37,422 nucleotides of DNA, from the NCBI GenBank assembly GCA_903889265.1, contig CAISWS010000431.1:1-37422 (forward strand), read 5' to 3'. The notes below the pieces were generated by a model that saw only the letters and a program-made list of their open reading frames with translations, had not been told where the DNA came from and ran no database searches. This DNA is from an uncultured Bacteroidota bacterium. Lineage in GTDB: Bacteria > Bacteroidota > Bacteroidia > Chitinophagales > LD1. The position numbers and the translations under genes were made by a program. How positions within the stretch are numbered: the first letter of the stretch is position 1; each line of letters opens with the position of its first letter. This document shows, piece by piece, positions 1 to 8,015 of the stretch.

Positions 1-36
1 GCCAACATTACATTTGAAATTTATTGGAAAATTATT

Positions 37-66
37 TTTGGGAATGAGAAAATTCTTTTACATTTG
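37..66 (+). promoter_or_regulatory. Bacteroidota-type promoter for the sdpR-sdpI pair
   Basis: TTTG at 37-40 is followed after 18 nt by TACATTTG at 59-66, which matches the Bacteroidota -7 consensus TAnnTTTG exactly; the -33 TTTG is close to the usual spacing. Transcription would start near 72, inside the inverted repeat at 61-96, so a bound repressor would cover the promoter. A second TACATTTG lies at 9-16, but its -33 region is outside the window. Confidence 0.6.
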
Positions 67-96
67 TATTTAGATAGTTGTCTAAATATACAAATG
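61..96. promoter_or_regulatory. Inverted-repeat operator, probable SdpR autoregulatory site
   Basis: CATTTGTATTTAGA (61-74) and TCTAAATATACAAATG (81-96) are reverse complements apart from a 2-nt insertion, with a 6-nt spacer. The repeat overlaps the -7 element and predicted start site, 23 nt before the ArsR-type repressor gene. SdpR-type proteins are known autorepressors that bind AT-rich dyads, so autoregulation is the simplest reading. Binding itself is inferred. Confidence 0.5.
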
Positions 97-118
97 GCTA
101 AGTGAAACTGAACGTGGT

Positions 119-400
119 ATGAATGCACTTTTTAAAGCTTTGAACGACCCTACGCGGCGTGATATACTGGAACTTCTGAAGAAACGGGATATGACGGCAG
201 GCGAAATAGCTGACGAATTCAGGTTTTCGAAACCTACCATTTCGCACCATCTTGATTTGCTGAGGCAGGCAGGTTTGGTGGAAAGTGTAAAAGAGGGGCA
301 GTTTATTTATTATTCGCTGAATACCACCGTAATGGATGAAATTATTACCTGGTTTGTTCAGTTTACCGGCAACAAAAAGTCAAACAATAAAAAACAATAA
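119..400 (+). CDS. sdpR: ArsR/SdpR-family autorepressor
   Basis: This 93-residue protein is a compact winged-helix DNA-binding regulator. It opens with FKALNDPTRRDILELL, the typical ArsR/SdpR first helix, followed by a helix-turn-helix around residues 26-50 (GEIADEFRFSKPTISHHLDLL) and a beta wing ending GQFIYYSLN. No metal-binding cysteine pair is present, which argues against a metal sensor and for the SdpR branch. In Bacillus subtilis SdpR represses its own operon and is sequestered at the membrane by SdpI. The next gene, 1 nt downstream, is an SdpI-like membrane protein, so the pair probably works the same way. The promoter and dyad just upstream support autoregulation. No toxin gene of the sdpC type is seen. 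Confidence 0.88.
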   Translation: MNALFKALNDPTRRDILELLKKRDMTAGEIADEFRFSKPTISHHLDLLRQAGLVESVKEGQFIYYSLNTTVMDEIITWFVQFTGNKKSNNKKQ

Positions 401-401
401 C

Positions 402-1067
402 ATGGAAAAGACAGATTACAAAAAGGAAATGATTTTATGGGTGTTCCTTTTATTGCCACTGGTTTACCTGGCTTACGTATGGAATGAACTACCGGGCACA
501 GTGCCCATACACTTTAACGCCGATGGCGAAGCTAATGGCTGGGCAGGTAAAGCATCTGAATTTATTATGACAGGGACTAATTTGTTTGTTTATTTCATTA
601 TGCTGTCTGTACGAAAAATTGACCCGAAGAAGCTGAACGACGGTTTTTTTACCACCAATTATTTTAAGCTTCGTGTGGTGCTAACCGTTTTTCTGTCGGT
701 TATATGCATGATGATGATTTACATTGGTTTGCCGGGTAACGAGCACATGGGCGTACACTGGATACCCGCAAGTGTGTTTTTATTCCTTGCGGTTTTGGGC
801 AATTTTATGATTAACCTGAAACCCAACTGGTTTATTGGTATACGTACCCCATGGACGTTAAGCAGTGATTCCGTATGGAAGAAAACACACCAGGTTGGCG
901 GAAGGATATTTTTTTACGGTGGCATGATTTGCATTATTGCCAGCTTTTTACTGAAAGGTGCCTGGATGAATGGCTTTATGCTGACTTTTATCCTGGGCTC
1001 TGTAGTATTTCTGTTTGGTTATTCATTCTGGCTTTTTAAGCAGGAGCAGGGGAAAGCCGGGGAATGA
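402..1067 (+). CDS. sdpI: SdpI-family integral membrane protein (DUF1648 plus SdpI domain)
   Basis: A 221-residue polytopic membrane protein with about six hydrophobic segments. The N-terminal half carries a DUF1648-like motif (LPGTVPIHFNADGEANGW, about residues 30-47). The C-terminal half has the SdpI signature PNWFIGIRTPWTLSS followed by a conserved tryptophan, lysine and histidine. The reading frame is open from 336, but the ATG at 402 is preferred because it lies 1 nt after the sdpR stop and precedes a clean membrane start. In B. subtilis SdpI gives immunity to the SdpC toxin and sequesters SdpR. Bacteroidota have many orphan sdpRI pairs without the toxin, so the signal sensed here is unknown. 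Confidence 0.85.
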   Translation: MEKTDYKKEMILWVFLLLPLVYLAYVWNELPGTVPIHFNADGEANGWAGKASEFIMTGTNLFVYFIMLSVRKIDPKKLNDGFFTTNYFKLRVVLTVFLSVICMMMIYIGLPGNEHMGVHWIPASVFLFLAVLGNFMINLKPNWFIGIRTPWTLSSDSVWKKTHQVGGRIFFYGGMICIIASFLLKGAWMNGFMLTFILGSVVFLFGYSFWLFKQEQGKAGE

Positions 1068-1154
1068 GACTTTTGAGGCGCAGAAAAGCTATTACCCTGA
1101 ATTTATTGTAAGGTACTGCCATGCCAGCCGTCCAAACTTAAACAACGATGGATT

Positions 1155-1169
1155 GTTTAATTATTAAAC
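1155..1169. repeat. Perfect AT-rich 7+1+7 inverted repeat upstream of msrB
   Basis: GTTTAATTATTAAAC is a perfect dyad 17 nt before the msrB ATG. It could be an operator or simply part of the 5' untranslated region. No T-run follows that would suggest a terminator. Confidence 0.3.
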
Positions 1170-1185
1170 GGCTAAAAGAAATATT

Positions 1186-1695
1186 ATGAGCTACCTTAAA
1201 ATTTTGATTCCGGTTGCCTTTTCGGTGATTTTTATAAGCTATCTGATGGCGCAGGGCGACGTTACTTACGACCACAGCAAAAACCCTTATTACTCGCATA
1301 CCGATAACAAACCGGTTAAGGTGAGGGATGCAGAATGGAAAAAAATATTGCCTGCCGGAGTTTACCAGATTGCGCGTGAACAGGGTACGGAGCGGGCTTA
1401 CACCGGCAAATACTGGGATAACCATGCCAAAGGAACTTATTACTGCGCGGTTTGCGGAAACGCTTTGTATAGCTCTGATGCTAAATTTGAAAGCCATACC
1501 GGCTGGCCCAGTTTTTTTCAGGCACTTAATAAAAACAGCCTGACACTTAAAACTGATCCGGATGGAGACCGGACCGAGGTTACCTGCAAAAGGTGCGGTT
1601 CGCATTTGGGGCATGTGTTTGATGACGGGCCTGCACCTACCGGAAAACGTTATTGCATGGATGGTAATGTGCTGGATTTTGAGGCGGGGAAATAG
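1186..1695 (+). CDS. msrB: Exported peptide-methionine (R)-S-oxide reductase
   Basis: MsrB reduces the R epimer of methionine sulfoxide in oxidised proteins. After an N-terminal hydrophobic signal or anchor (residues 4-22), the SelR domain spans about residues 48-166. Zinc-binding pairs are CAVC (Cys87, Cys90) and CKRC (Cys134, Cys137). The catalytic cysteine is Cys157 in GKRYCMDG, where many homologues have RYCINS. The position that carries the resolving cysteine in many MsrBs (SGCGWPSF) is Thr105 here (SHTGWPSF), so the sulfenic acid is probably recycled by another cysteine or directly by a reductant. The leader suggests action in the periplasm or as a membrane-anchored enzyme. It stands alone between sdpI and the convergent efflux operon. 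Confidence 0.9.
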   Translation: MSYLKILIPVAFSVIFISYLMAQGDVTYDHSKNPYYSHTDNKPVKVRDAEWKKILPAGVYQIAREQGTERAYTGKYWDNHAKGTYYCAVCGNALYSSDAKFESHTGWPSFFQALNKNSLTLKTDPDGDRTEVTCKRCGSHLGHVFDDGPAPTGKRYCMDGNVLDFEAGK

Positions 1696-1777
1696 AGTTA
1701 TGTATGTTACTTTAGCAGAGGCAGTTGTATAACGGTGGCGTGGAACCCGTTAGACTCACCCCTCTGCCTGTCGGCAT

Positions 1778-1832
1778 CTCCCCTCTCCATAAGAAAGCTA
1801 AGCTGCGCAAAGCAATCTTATAGAGAGGAGAG
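1778..1832. repeat. Imperfect 17-bp inverted repeat between convergent genes
   Basis: The arm at 1778-1794 (CTCCCCTCTCCATAAGA) matches the reverse complement of 1816-1832 at 15 of 17 positions, with a 21-nt loop. It lies between the 3' ends of msrB and the RND operon, so its transcript hairpin could act as a bidirectional terminator. The flanking CTCACCCCTCTGCC stretch (about 1756-1769) resembles the pyrimidine-rich dispersed palindromes seen elsewhere in this window. Confidence 0.45.
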
Positions 1833-1867
1833 AACCTCAGCGCTCAGAGATTCGTTTTCAGCACGAT

Positions 1868-4800
1868 TTATTTTCCAATATTTCTGAATGCTATTCGTAA
1901 AAATGAGGGTAGTACAATTAGCAATAACGGCAGGGCAATTATAAAGCCGCCGATAACAGCAATAGCCAGTGGCTGATGTAATTGGGCACCGGTGCCTATA
2001 CCCAGGGCCAATGGCAGTAAAGCGATGATAGCCCCAAGGGCTGTCATAAGCTTTGGCCGAAGGCGGGTGGCTATGGCAAAGCTGATGGCCTCGTCAACTC
2101 CTTTGGTAAGTAATGCATCAGAAAACTGCAGGTAGGTGAAAATTGCGTTTTCGCCAATGATACCTACTATCATTATTAAGCCCGTGTAGCTGCCTACGTT
2201 GAGTGGTGTATGGGTTAAGTAAATCGCCATATAACTTCCTGAAACGCCCAGGGCGGCTATGAATAAAATGATAAGAGCCACTTTTATTTTACGGAACAGG
2301 AAAAGAATAACGGCAAACACCAGCAAACATGCGGCAATCAGGATAAAAAGTAGTTCTTTAAACGATGCCTGTTGCTCTGCATAAAGGCCGCCATAAGTGA
2401 TGTGAAAACCCTGTGGAAGTTTAACCTGGCGGTTTACTGCGGCCCTGATGTCGTGCATAACGCTACCCAGGTCGCGCCCGTTTAACCGGGCATGGACCGG
2501 GAACATTGATTCAAGATTTTCGCGCACAATTTCTGACTCGCCCTCGTTTAAACTAACGGTTGATAGCTGATTGAGCGGAAGTAGTTTTCCGGTGGGTAAA
2601 AATACGGGCAATTGTTTTACCTGGTCCAACGACACATTTTTTGAACCGGGATATAACATACGGATTGCAGTTTGTTGTTCTTTTTCAAAAACATTGCCTA
2701 TGATATTTCCTTCTAACTGTGTTTGGGCCTGCATTTGAAAATTAGTCGGCGTAATGCCAAACTGCGCCAGTTTTGTATAGTCGGGCTGTACTGAAAGTGA
2801 GGGCCCTGCGATGGTGATGCCGTTAAAAACGTCGGCGGTGCCAGGTACTTTTTCAATTACCCCGGCAACCTCTTTTGCAAGCACTTTTAGTTGCGCCTGG
2901 TTAGGGCCGTATACTTTTACCTCTATTGGCTGAACGGAGGTCATTAAATCGCCGAGCATATCGCCAACTACCTGGCCGAAATCAATGGTAAGCGCAGGTT
3001 GATTGGCCGATACGCGTTTACGGATATCGTCAATAACTTCTTCGGTGGTTCGTGCCCGGTTTTTCTTTAGTTGTATGGTGTAATCACCACGGTTAGGCTC
3101 GGTTATAAAAAAGCCCAGCTCGGTACCGGTGCGGCGCGAATATGCCTGTACCTCCGGCACCTGCATAATTATTTTTTCAGCTTCGCGCAACATGTGGTCG
3201 GTCTCTTCCAGCGAAGTGCCGGGAGGAGAGAAATAGTCCAGCACGATAGAGCCTTCGTCCATTTCAGGAAGGAAACCTGTTTCGAGTTGAGGATAAATGA
3301 GTACTATGGCTGCAATTAAACCCGCTACAAAGAGAAGACTGATATAAGGTTTTTTAATAAAAAATAATATCCAGCCAGTGCGATGGTGGATTTCATGCGC
3401 GGCTTGTTGCTTTTGTTTTCCAAAGCTTAACAGCAGATATAGCGTCGGCAATATTGACCATGTAACAAAAAACGAGCATACCAGGGTAATAATCATGGTA
3501 TTGGTAAGGATGTGAAAATACGCTCCGGCCACGCCACTCATCAACATAAACGGAATGAAAATTACAATGGTACTGAGCGATGAGCCGACCATTGCAGGGA
3601 ACAGGTATCTTACTGATTGGCCCAGCAATTCGGAGGTGGGGATATTGGGCTGCTCCTCATGCGTGCGGTGTATTTGTTCTACTACTACAATCGCATCATC
3701 AATAATAAGGCCTATGGAGGCGGCTATGGCCCCCAGGGTCATAATGTTGAAGTTGTAACCTATGGCGTAAATTACCAGCAGTGTGAGGCCAACGGTAACC
3801 GGTATGGTAATCAGGATAACCGCACTGGCTTTGAGCGAGCGCAGGAAAATAACGGCTACAACAATGGCAAGCAGAAGCCCTATTAACAGGCTGTCGGTTA
3901 CGCTGCGGATTGAATCACTGACAAAATCGGCCTGTACGTAATATGGTTTCATTACCACGCCTTTGGGCAGTAGTTTATTTAACTCTTTTACTTTGGCCTG
4001 TACGTTGTCGCTCACTTCAATCAGGTTGGCGTTGGGTTGTTTAAGCACAGATACCAGCAGCGAGCTTTCCCCATTGGCGTTTATGCGGATGTATTCTTTC
4101 TTTTCGCGGATGTTTACCAGGGCTATGTCGCGGAGCAGTGTGATTCGTTTGCCATCGTTTTTGATAACGATATTTTCGATATCTGTTTTATTGGTGATGC
4201 CTGCGTTGGTAACGGTCAGGTAAAGGCGTTTATAGTTACTGAGGTAGCCATTTGCCAGTACGAAATTACTTTGGCTTAGAACTGTCATTATTACATCCGG
4301 TGTAATGCCAATGGCGCTCATTTTTTGCGCGTTTAGTTCCACCCAAAATTCTTTGGTCTTGCCGCCTACACTCCGGACTTCTGATACTCCGGCGACCTGG
4401 GACAGAAAGGGCTTTACGGTGTAGTTGGCGATAAAGTTCAACTCAATATCGCTGTGCCCCGGGCCTTGCAGGGTGTAACCCATTACAGGTAGCAGGGAAG
4501 GGTTCATTTTCTCAACGGTCATGCTAAACCCCGGAGGGAGGTCGCTGCGGATTTCGCTGATGCGGGCCTCTATTTGCTGCTGGGCAAGGTCAACATCACA
4601 GTTCCAATCCAGGTAAGCTGAAATCTCGCATGAGCCGCGGCTTGTATTACTGCGCACAGTTGTAATGTGCGGTACTTTTTTAATAGCCGTTTCCATGGGT
4701 TTGGTAACGGTTATCATCATTTTATTTACCGGTTCAAGGCCGTTTTCGGCAATGATTTTAATTTTCGGGAAGGTGACCTCGGGGAACAGAGAGGTTTGTA

Positions 4801-4888
4801 AATGGGTAAAGGCCATAAAGCCGCCCATCAGTATCATTACCGCCAATACCGCAACCGGGTTTTTATAGGTTACAAAAAACTTATTCAT
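1868..4888 (-). CDS. RND efflux transporter permease (AcrB/CusA-like)
   Basis: A proton-driven inner-membrane pump of about 1006 residues, full length for the family. It has an N-terminal membrane helix, a large periplasmic porter loop, a central block of helices, a second porter loop and a C-terminal block of helices. Transmembrane helix 4 keeps the proton-relay aspartates (GLIIDDAIVVVEQ, about residue 400). The sequence FLPEMDEGSIVLDYFSPPGTS after the central helices is typical of heavy-metal/cation-type RND pumps. I chose the ATG at 4888 over one 24 nt upstream because it overlaps the adaptor stop by 8 nt (ATGAATAA), a usual coupling arrangement. It is last in the tolC-adaptor-pump operon. 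The substrate cannot be read from the sequence. Confidence 0.93.
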   Translation of the reverse strand: MNKFFVTYKNPVAVLAVMILMGGFMAFTHLQTSLFPEVTFPKIKIIAENGLEPVNKMMITVTKPMETAIKKVPHITTVRSNTSRGSCEISAYLDWNCDVDLAQQQIEARISEIRSDLPPGFSMTVEKMNPSLLPVMGYTLQGPGHSDIELNFIANYTVKPFLSQVAGVSEVRSVGGKTKEFWVELNAQKMSAIGITPDVIMTVLSQSNFVLANGYLSNYKRLYLTVTNAGITNKTDIENIVIKNDGKRITLLRDIALVNIREKKEYIRINANGESSLLVSVLKQPNANLIEVSDNVQAKVKELNKLLPKGVVMKPYYVQADFVSDSIRSVTDSLLIGLLLAIVVAVIFLRSLKASAVILITIPVTVGLTLLVIYAIGYNFNIMTLGAIAASIGLIIDDAIVVVEQIHRTHEEQPNIPTSELLGQSVRYLFPAMVGSSLSTIVIFIPFMLMSGVAGAYFHILTNTMIITLVCSFFVTWSILPTLYLLLSFGKQKQQAAHEIHHRTGWILFFIKKPYISLLFVAGLIAAIVLIYPQLETGFLPEMDEGSIVLDYFSPPGTSLEETDHMLREAEKIIMQVPEVQAYSRRTGTELGFFITEPNRGDYTIQLKKNRARTTEEVIDDIRKRVSANQPALTIDFGQVVGDMLGDLMTSVQPIEVKVYGPNQAQLKVLAKEVAGVIEKVPGTADVFNGITIAGPSLSVQPDYTKLAQFGITPTNFQMQAQTQLEGNIIGNVFEKEQQTAIRMLYPGSKNVSLDQVKQLPVFLPTGKLLPLNQLSTVSLNEGESEIVRENLESMFPVHARLNGRDLGSVMHDIRAAVNRQVKLPQGFHITYGGLYAEQQASFKELLFILIAACLLVFAVILFLFRKIKVALIILFIAALGVSGSYMAIYLTHTPLNVGSYTGLIMIVGIIGENAIFTYLQFSDALLTKGVDEAISFAIATRLRPKLMTALGAIIALLPLALGIGTGAQLHQPLAIAVIGGFIIALPLLLIVLPSFLRIAFRNIGK

Positions 4889-5897
4889 GGCCGCGGGTTT
4901 TAGTAATTTCAACCAATGCGGTATCGGGCAGGGCGTAGTTACCTGTTAAGAGGATGCGGTCTGAGGCATCGAAATGCGGGGTTAGTATTTCCACTTTTCC
5001 TGAAGTTTCGAGGCCGCGCGTTACCGGTACTTTTACGGCTGTAGAATCATTAATCAGTTTCATCACCCAAAAATTCTCCTCGGTTTCATCTGCCAGCACC
5101 GCTTCTTTAGGCAAGGCCTGGGCATTGCTTTTTATTGTTTTTAGCAGGCGGATGCGGGCAATCAGGTTTTCGGGCAGGTTTTTATCTGTTGCGGCTTTTA
5201 CCACAAAACTTTCGGTTTGCGAAACGGCATCCATGGCAGAGAGCTTTGAATCAATTACACCGCTTAGCATTGATTTGTCGGGTAATTCAATAGCACAGGC
5301 TTCGCCGATGTGGACTTGCTGGTTAAACTCGTAAGGAACATTCAGTAAAAATACCTGGCTGCTTTTTTGGGCTATGATACAAAGCTGCTCGCCATCGGCA
5401 ACATAGTCGTCATCGTGTTTATCAAGTTCGGTTATTATACCTGAACCGGTTGCTTTGATATCAAACCTGCCGTTGAATTTAAGAATTGAATCAAGCGCCG
5501 TTGAGGAGTAGGCCGCGGCTTCCCTGGTTTTAATGGTAAAAAGCACCTGTCCCTGTTCCACATAATCGCCTACTTTAAAACCCGTTTTTTGGATGTAGCC
5601 TGTAGCGGAGGATTTGACAATGTTTTTTTTGAGGAATGAAGTAACGCCGTTTAGGGCTATGCTATCGCTGATTAATCCTTTACTAACGTATGTTAGGGTA
5701 ATGGGGGTGCGGGCATCCACTGCTTTTTCTCCCTCATCTTCTTTAGCTTCTTTCGGTTTGCAACTTTGTATGGAGAGCAGGGCTGACATTAATACTAATG
5801 ACACGATACCCGTGATGCTAAGTTTTGCTGCGCGTTGCTTCGGGATTGCTTCGTCGAAAAGCCTCCCCGCAATGAAAAATAATTTATTTAATATCAT
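4881..5897 (-). CDS. RND periplasmic adaptor lipoprotein (HlyD/membrane fusion family)
   Basis: A 338-residue adaptor linking the RND pump to the outer-membrane channel. A hydrophobic segment (about 27-44) ends in the lipobox LLSIQSC, so Cys46 is the likely lipidation site. The two half-motifs of a lipoyl domain are at about residues 93-123 (ATGYIQKTGFKVGDYVEQG) and 145-175 (ATGSGIITELDKHDDDYVADG). Only about 20 residues separate them, so the long alpha-helical hairpin of most adaptors is almost absent. Beta-barrel and membrane-proximal segments follow. The start overlaps the tolC-like stop as ATGA, which fixes the start and implies translational coupling. The extended N-terminus before the signal (about 25 residues) is unusual. 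Confidence 0.9.
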   Translation of the reverse strand: MILNKLFFIAGRLFDEAIPKQRAAKLSITGIVSLVLMSALLSIQSCKPKEAKEDEGEKAVDARTPITLTYVSKGLISDSIALNGVTSFLKKNIVKSSATGYIQKTGFKVGDYVEQGQVLFTIKTREAAAYSSTALDSILKFNGRFDIKATGSGIITELDKHDDDYVADGEQLCIIAQKSSQVFLLNVPYEFNQQVHIGEACAIELPDKSMLSGVIDSKLSAMDAVSQTESFVVKAATDKNLPENLIARIRLLKTIKSNAQALPKEAVLADETEENFWVMKLINDSTAVKVPVTRGLETSGKVEILTPHFDASDRILLTGNYALPDTALVEITKTRGHE

Positions 5898-7126
5898 TTG
5901 AAGTAGTTGAGTTGGTTAATAATTTGAAGCCTGCTGATGGTTGTTTGGGCGAGGCTTGATTTAAAGTTGATGTAATTATTGATTGCCAAAACCAGGTCGG
6001 TGATTTTTACCAGGCCTCTGTCCAGCTGGGCTTTGTAGGCATCTATCAGCTGGTTAGCCAGTTCAAGTTGTTTGTTGGTTTCGGCAACCAGTTCATCGGT
6101 AGAGCGGAGGGTTTCGTGTAACTGCTGCACCTGTTGCTGGTATTGCCTCCGGTAAAACAGTTCATAGTTATGCGATATCTGTGAGGACAGGGCTATTTTC
6201 TGGTATTCCATTTTACGTTGTTTGCCATCGTATAAGGGCATGGAGAAATTAAGGCCGATGCCCGCGCCAAAGTTTTTATAGGCTGTTGGTAAATTGGAGG
6301 TCCAGAGCCCGGCATCGCCAAAGGCGGCCAGCTTAGGCTGGTAGTTGAGGTCTACCAGGCTTTTGCGGTTGGCGAATTTAAGACTGTCGATCCGGTATTG
6401 CCTTAGCAGCACTGAATTTGCGGCATCGAACATGGCTGGCAAAGGGATATCGGGTTTACTTAGTTCAACCATTGCAGTGTCGTCAAATCCACAGAGAATG
6501 TTGAGGCTATAAAGGTCTGTACGGTATTGCATTTTTGACTGGTGGTAGCTGAGTAATTGTGTTTCTTTAACCATGCGCACATTCAGAAAATCTGTTTCAG
6601 CATAAATGCCTTTTTGCACCAGTGGTTTTAATGCCTCTTCCTCATTATTTAAAAGCGCCAGTACCTGCTGCACCGATTGAAGCAGGCTGTAGTCCCTATA
6701 GGTAATAATGTATTGGTCTGTAATGGCCTTTTTGAGGTCGAGCGTTGAAATTTCGGATTGGTTACCCAGGTAGCGGTTTTCGATATCAATGGATTCGAAC
6801 TGAGCCTTTTTCGATTTCTTCATAATCAGCTGTTGCGAAACGCCAACCTGCGCCTGGTAGTTGCCGCCGTTGGTTACTGCAGCATCGTAACCATACCCGT
6901 TTATATTGGGTGCATAATATGCCTGTGCGTTTAACCCAACCTGTGGCTTGAAGGCGGCTTTTACTTTCTGGCTGTCGATACCATTGCTGAGCATTTGCGT
7001 TTGGTAATCTTTAAGCAGCGGGCTGTTTTTAACGCCCTGCTCCAGGTAAAAATCAAGGGTACGCGTTTGTGCCGGTAGCAGGAGCCGACAGCACATAATC
7101 ACAATAAATATTTTATGTTTTTTCAT
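5894..7126 (-). CDS. TolC-family outer-membrane efflux channel
   Basis: A 410-residue outer-membrane factor, first gene of the efflux operon. It has a signal peptide (about residues 1-19, ending LLPAQ) and two TolC-type halves rich in amphipathic helices. Typical elements are LEQGVKNSPLLKDYQTQ near the start and ANQLIDAYKAQLDRGLVKITDLVLAINNYINFKSS near the end. It should trimerise to form the exit duct for the adaptor and RND pump encoded immediately downstream. Its stop overlaps the adaptor start by 4 nt. In the 5' leader a small dyad GCTCCG/CGGAGC (7144-7162) lies 18 nt before the start and may affect translation. Confidence 0.9.
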   Translation of the reverse strand: MKKHKIFIVIMCCRLLLPAQTRTLDFYLEQGVKNSPLLKDYQTQMLSNGIDSQKVKAAFKPQVGLNAQAYYAPNINGYGYDAAVTNGGNYQAQVGVSQQLIMKKSKKAQFESIDIENRYLGNQSEISTLDLKKAITDQYIITYRDYSLLQSVQQVLALLNNEEEALKPLVQKGIYAETDFLNVRMVKETQLLSYHQSKMQYRTDLYSLNILCGFDDTAMVELSKPDIPLPAMFDAANSVLLRQYRIDSLKFANRKSLVDLNYQPKLAAFGDAGLWTSNLPTAYKNFGAGIGLNFSMPLYDGKQRKMEYQKIALSSQISHNYELFYRRQYQQQVQQLHETLRSTDELVAETNKQLELANQLIDAYKAQLDRGLVKITDLVLAINNYINFKSSLAQTTISRLQIINQLNYFK

Positions 7127-7269
7127 AACATTATTAGTTTATGGCTCCGACTATGGCGGAGCGCTACCTGCTAACCATAATAAACATAGCTATACAGGCG
7201 GGTTTGCCGAATAGCACAACGAACATGAAGTGTAGTGAATGGGGTAAATAGTAAACAGGCCGGCGTTGT

Positions 7270-7312
7270 AAAAATACCTTACCGATTCCTTTTTAAAGGG
7301 AACCGGCAAGGT
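7270..7312 (-). terminator. Rho-independent terminator, distal of two in tandem
   Basis: On the minus strand the arms ACCTTGCCGGTTCC and GGAATCGGTAAGGT pair over 14 positions, two of them G-U, around a short loop. ATTTTTA follows. It isolates the efflux operon from the PepSY-like gene upstream. Confidence 0.75.
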
Positions 7313-7346
7313 TTTAACCGCTACAATAACGATTGAAAACGGCCAT

Positions 7347-7400
7347 TAAAAATATCTCATGCATATACCCCGATAGGGATAAAACACGGGGGTGAGATAT
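7347..7400 (-). terminator. Rho-independent terminator, proximal of two in tandem
   Basis: ATATCTCA (7352-7359) pairs with TGAGATAT (7393-7400), and inside it CCCCG (7368-7372) pairs with CGGGG (7387-7391). On the minus strand a TTTTTA run follows the stem. It starts about 30 nt after the stop of the PepSY-like gene. Confidence 0.6.
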
Positions 7401-7431
7401 AGTTAAAAAGTTTACAACTGCGCGTTGGCTA

Positions 7432-7890
7432 CTAATCTTCCTCCTTTGCCGCTTCTTTTTTCAGCAGGTCGCCTTTGGCGGAAAACTGTACCTCGTAACC
7501 CTCTTTACCCTGGTTTATAACCAGCTCGTATAACGTGCCTTTATCGGCGGTTTCAACTTCGGTAGTTTCCTGGATAGTGAAACCTCCGAATTGTTTGTTG
7601 AAAGCGGCTGATACGGCATGTGGCAGCTGCGAGAATTTTATTTCGGTTTCAGTTTCGAGCCAGGTGCCATCTTCTTTGTAAGTGGCCGACTGTTTTTTGT
7701 TGCCGTTAAAGAATACCACCTCATAGGTGTTTTTACCTTCCATTGACCAGCTTTGCTGATTAGATGCGGGGAATTTGCTTATGAAGGCCCTGGTTACCAA
7801 GGCGGGAACTTTATCGGTAGTTATTTTCTGTGCAAACGAAACGGAGTAAAATATACTTCCGAGCAACAACACTGACATTATTTTTTTCAT
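7432..7890 (-). CDS. Secreted PepSY-like protein (DUF2874-type)
   Basis: A 152-residue exported protein with a clear signal peptide (MKKIMSVLLLGSIFYSVSFAQ). The mature part resembles the PepSY-like/DUF2874 fold common in Bacteroidota: two beta-alpha repeats with the patterns AFISKFPASNQQSWSMEG..YEVVF and AFNKQFGGFTIQETTEVE..YELVI. The tail is acidic and lysine-rich (LLKKEAAKEED). Such proteins are periplasmic and of unknown function; the fold resembles beta-lactamase inhibitory protein. It sits 125 nt after another small exported protein and is followed by two tandem terminators, so it is not co-transcribed with the efflux operon. Family assignment is from pattern only. Confidence 0.75.
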   Translation of the reverse strand: MKKIMSVLLLGSIFYSVSFAQKITTDKVPALVTRAFISKFPASNQQSWSMEGKNTYEVVFFNGNKKQSATYKEDGTWLETETEIKFSQLPHAVSAAFNKQFGGFTIQETTEVETADKGTLYELVINQGKEGYEVQFSAKGDLLKKEAAKEED

Positions 7891-8015
7891 AATAATATTT
7901 TATAATTTATAATTTTAAAAACATTAAAACCTGCAGTTGCGGCAAAGAAATTTTCACCTGTACTATTAAAAGTAAGGCCATTATTAACCCGTTCATCGCA
8001 ACAAAACAATCCGTT

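Larger units (their letters stand above)
7127..7431. other. Intergenic region between the efflux operon and the PepSY-like gene
   Basis: This 305-nt gap has no convincing coding sequence. It holds two terminator-like hairpins reading on the minus strand (7347-7400 and 7270-7312) and a GCTCCG/CGGAGC dyad (7144-7162) near the start of the tolC-like gene. The efflux promoter must lie between about 7140 and 7270; no clear TAnnTTTG element was found there. Confidence 0.6.

Noticed and set aside
1138-1614. 158-residue open frame antisense to msrB
   Set aside because: It lies wholly opposite a well-supported msrB with full catalytic and zinc motifs, and its own sequence resembles no family.
3555-4279. 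Open frames opposite the RND pump gene
   Set aside because: They are shadow frames of a strongly conserved transporter and contain no family motifs.
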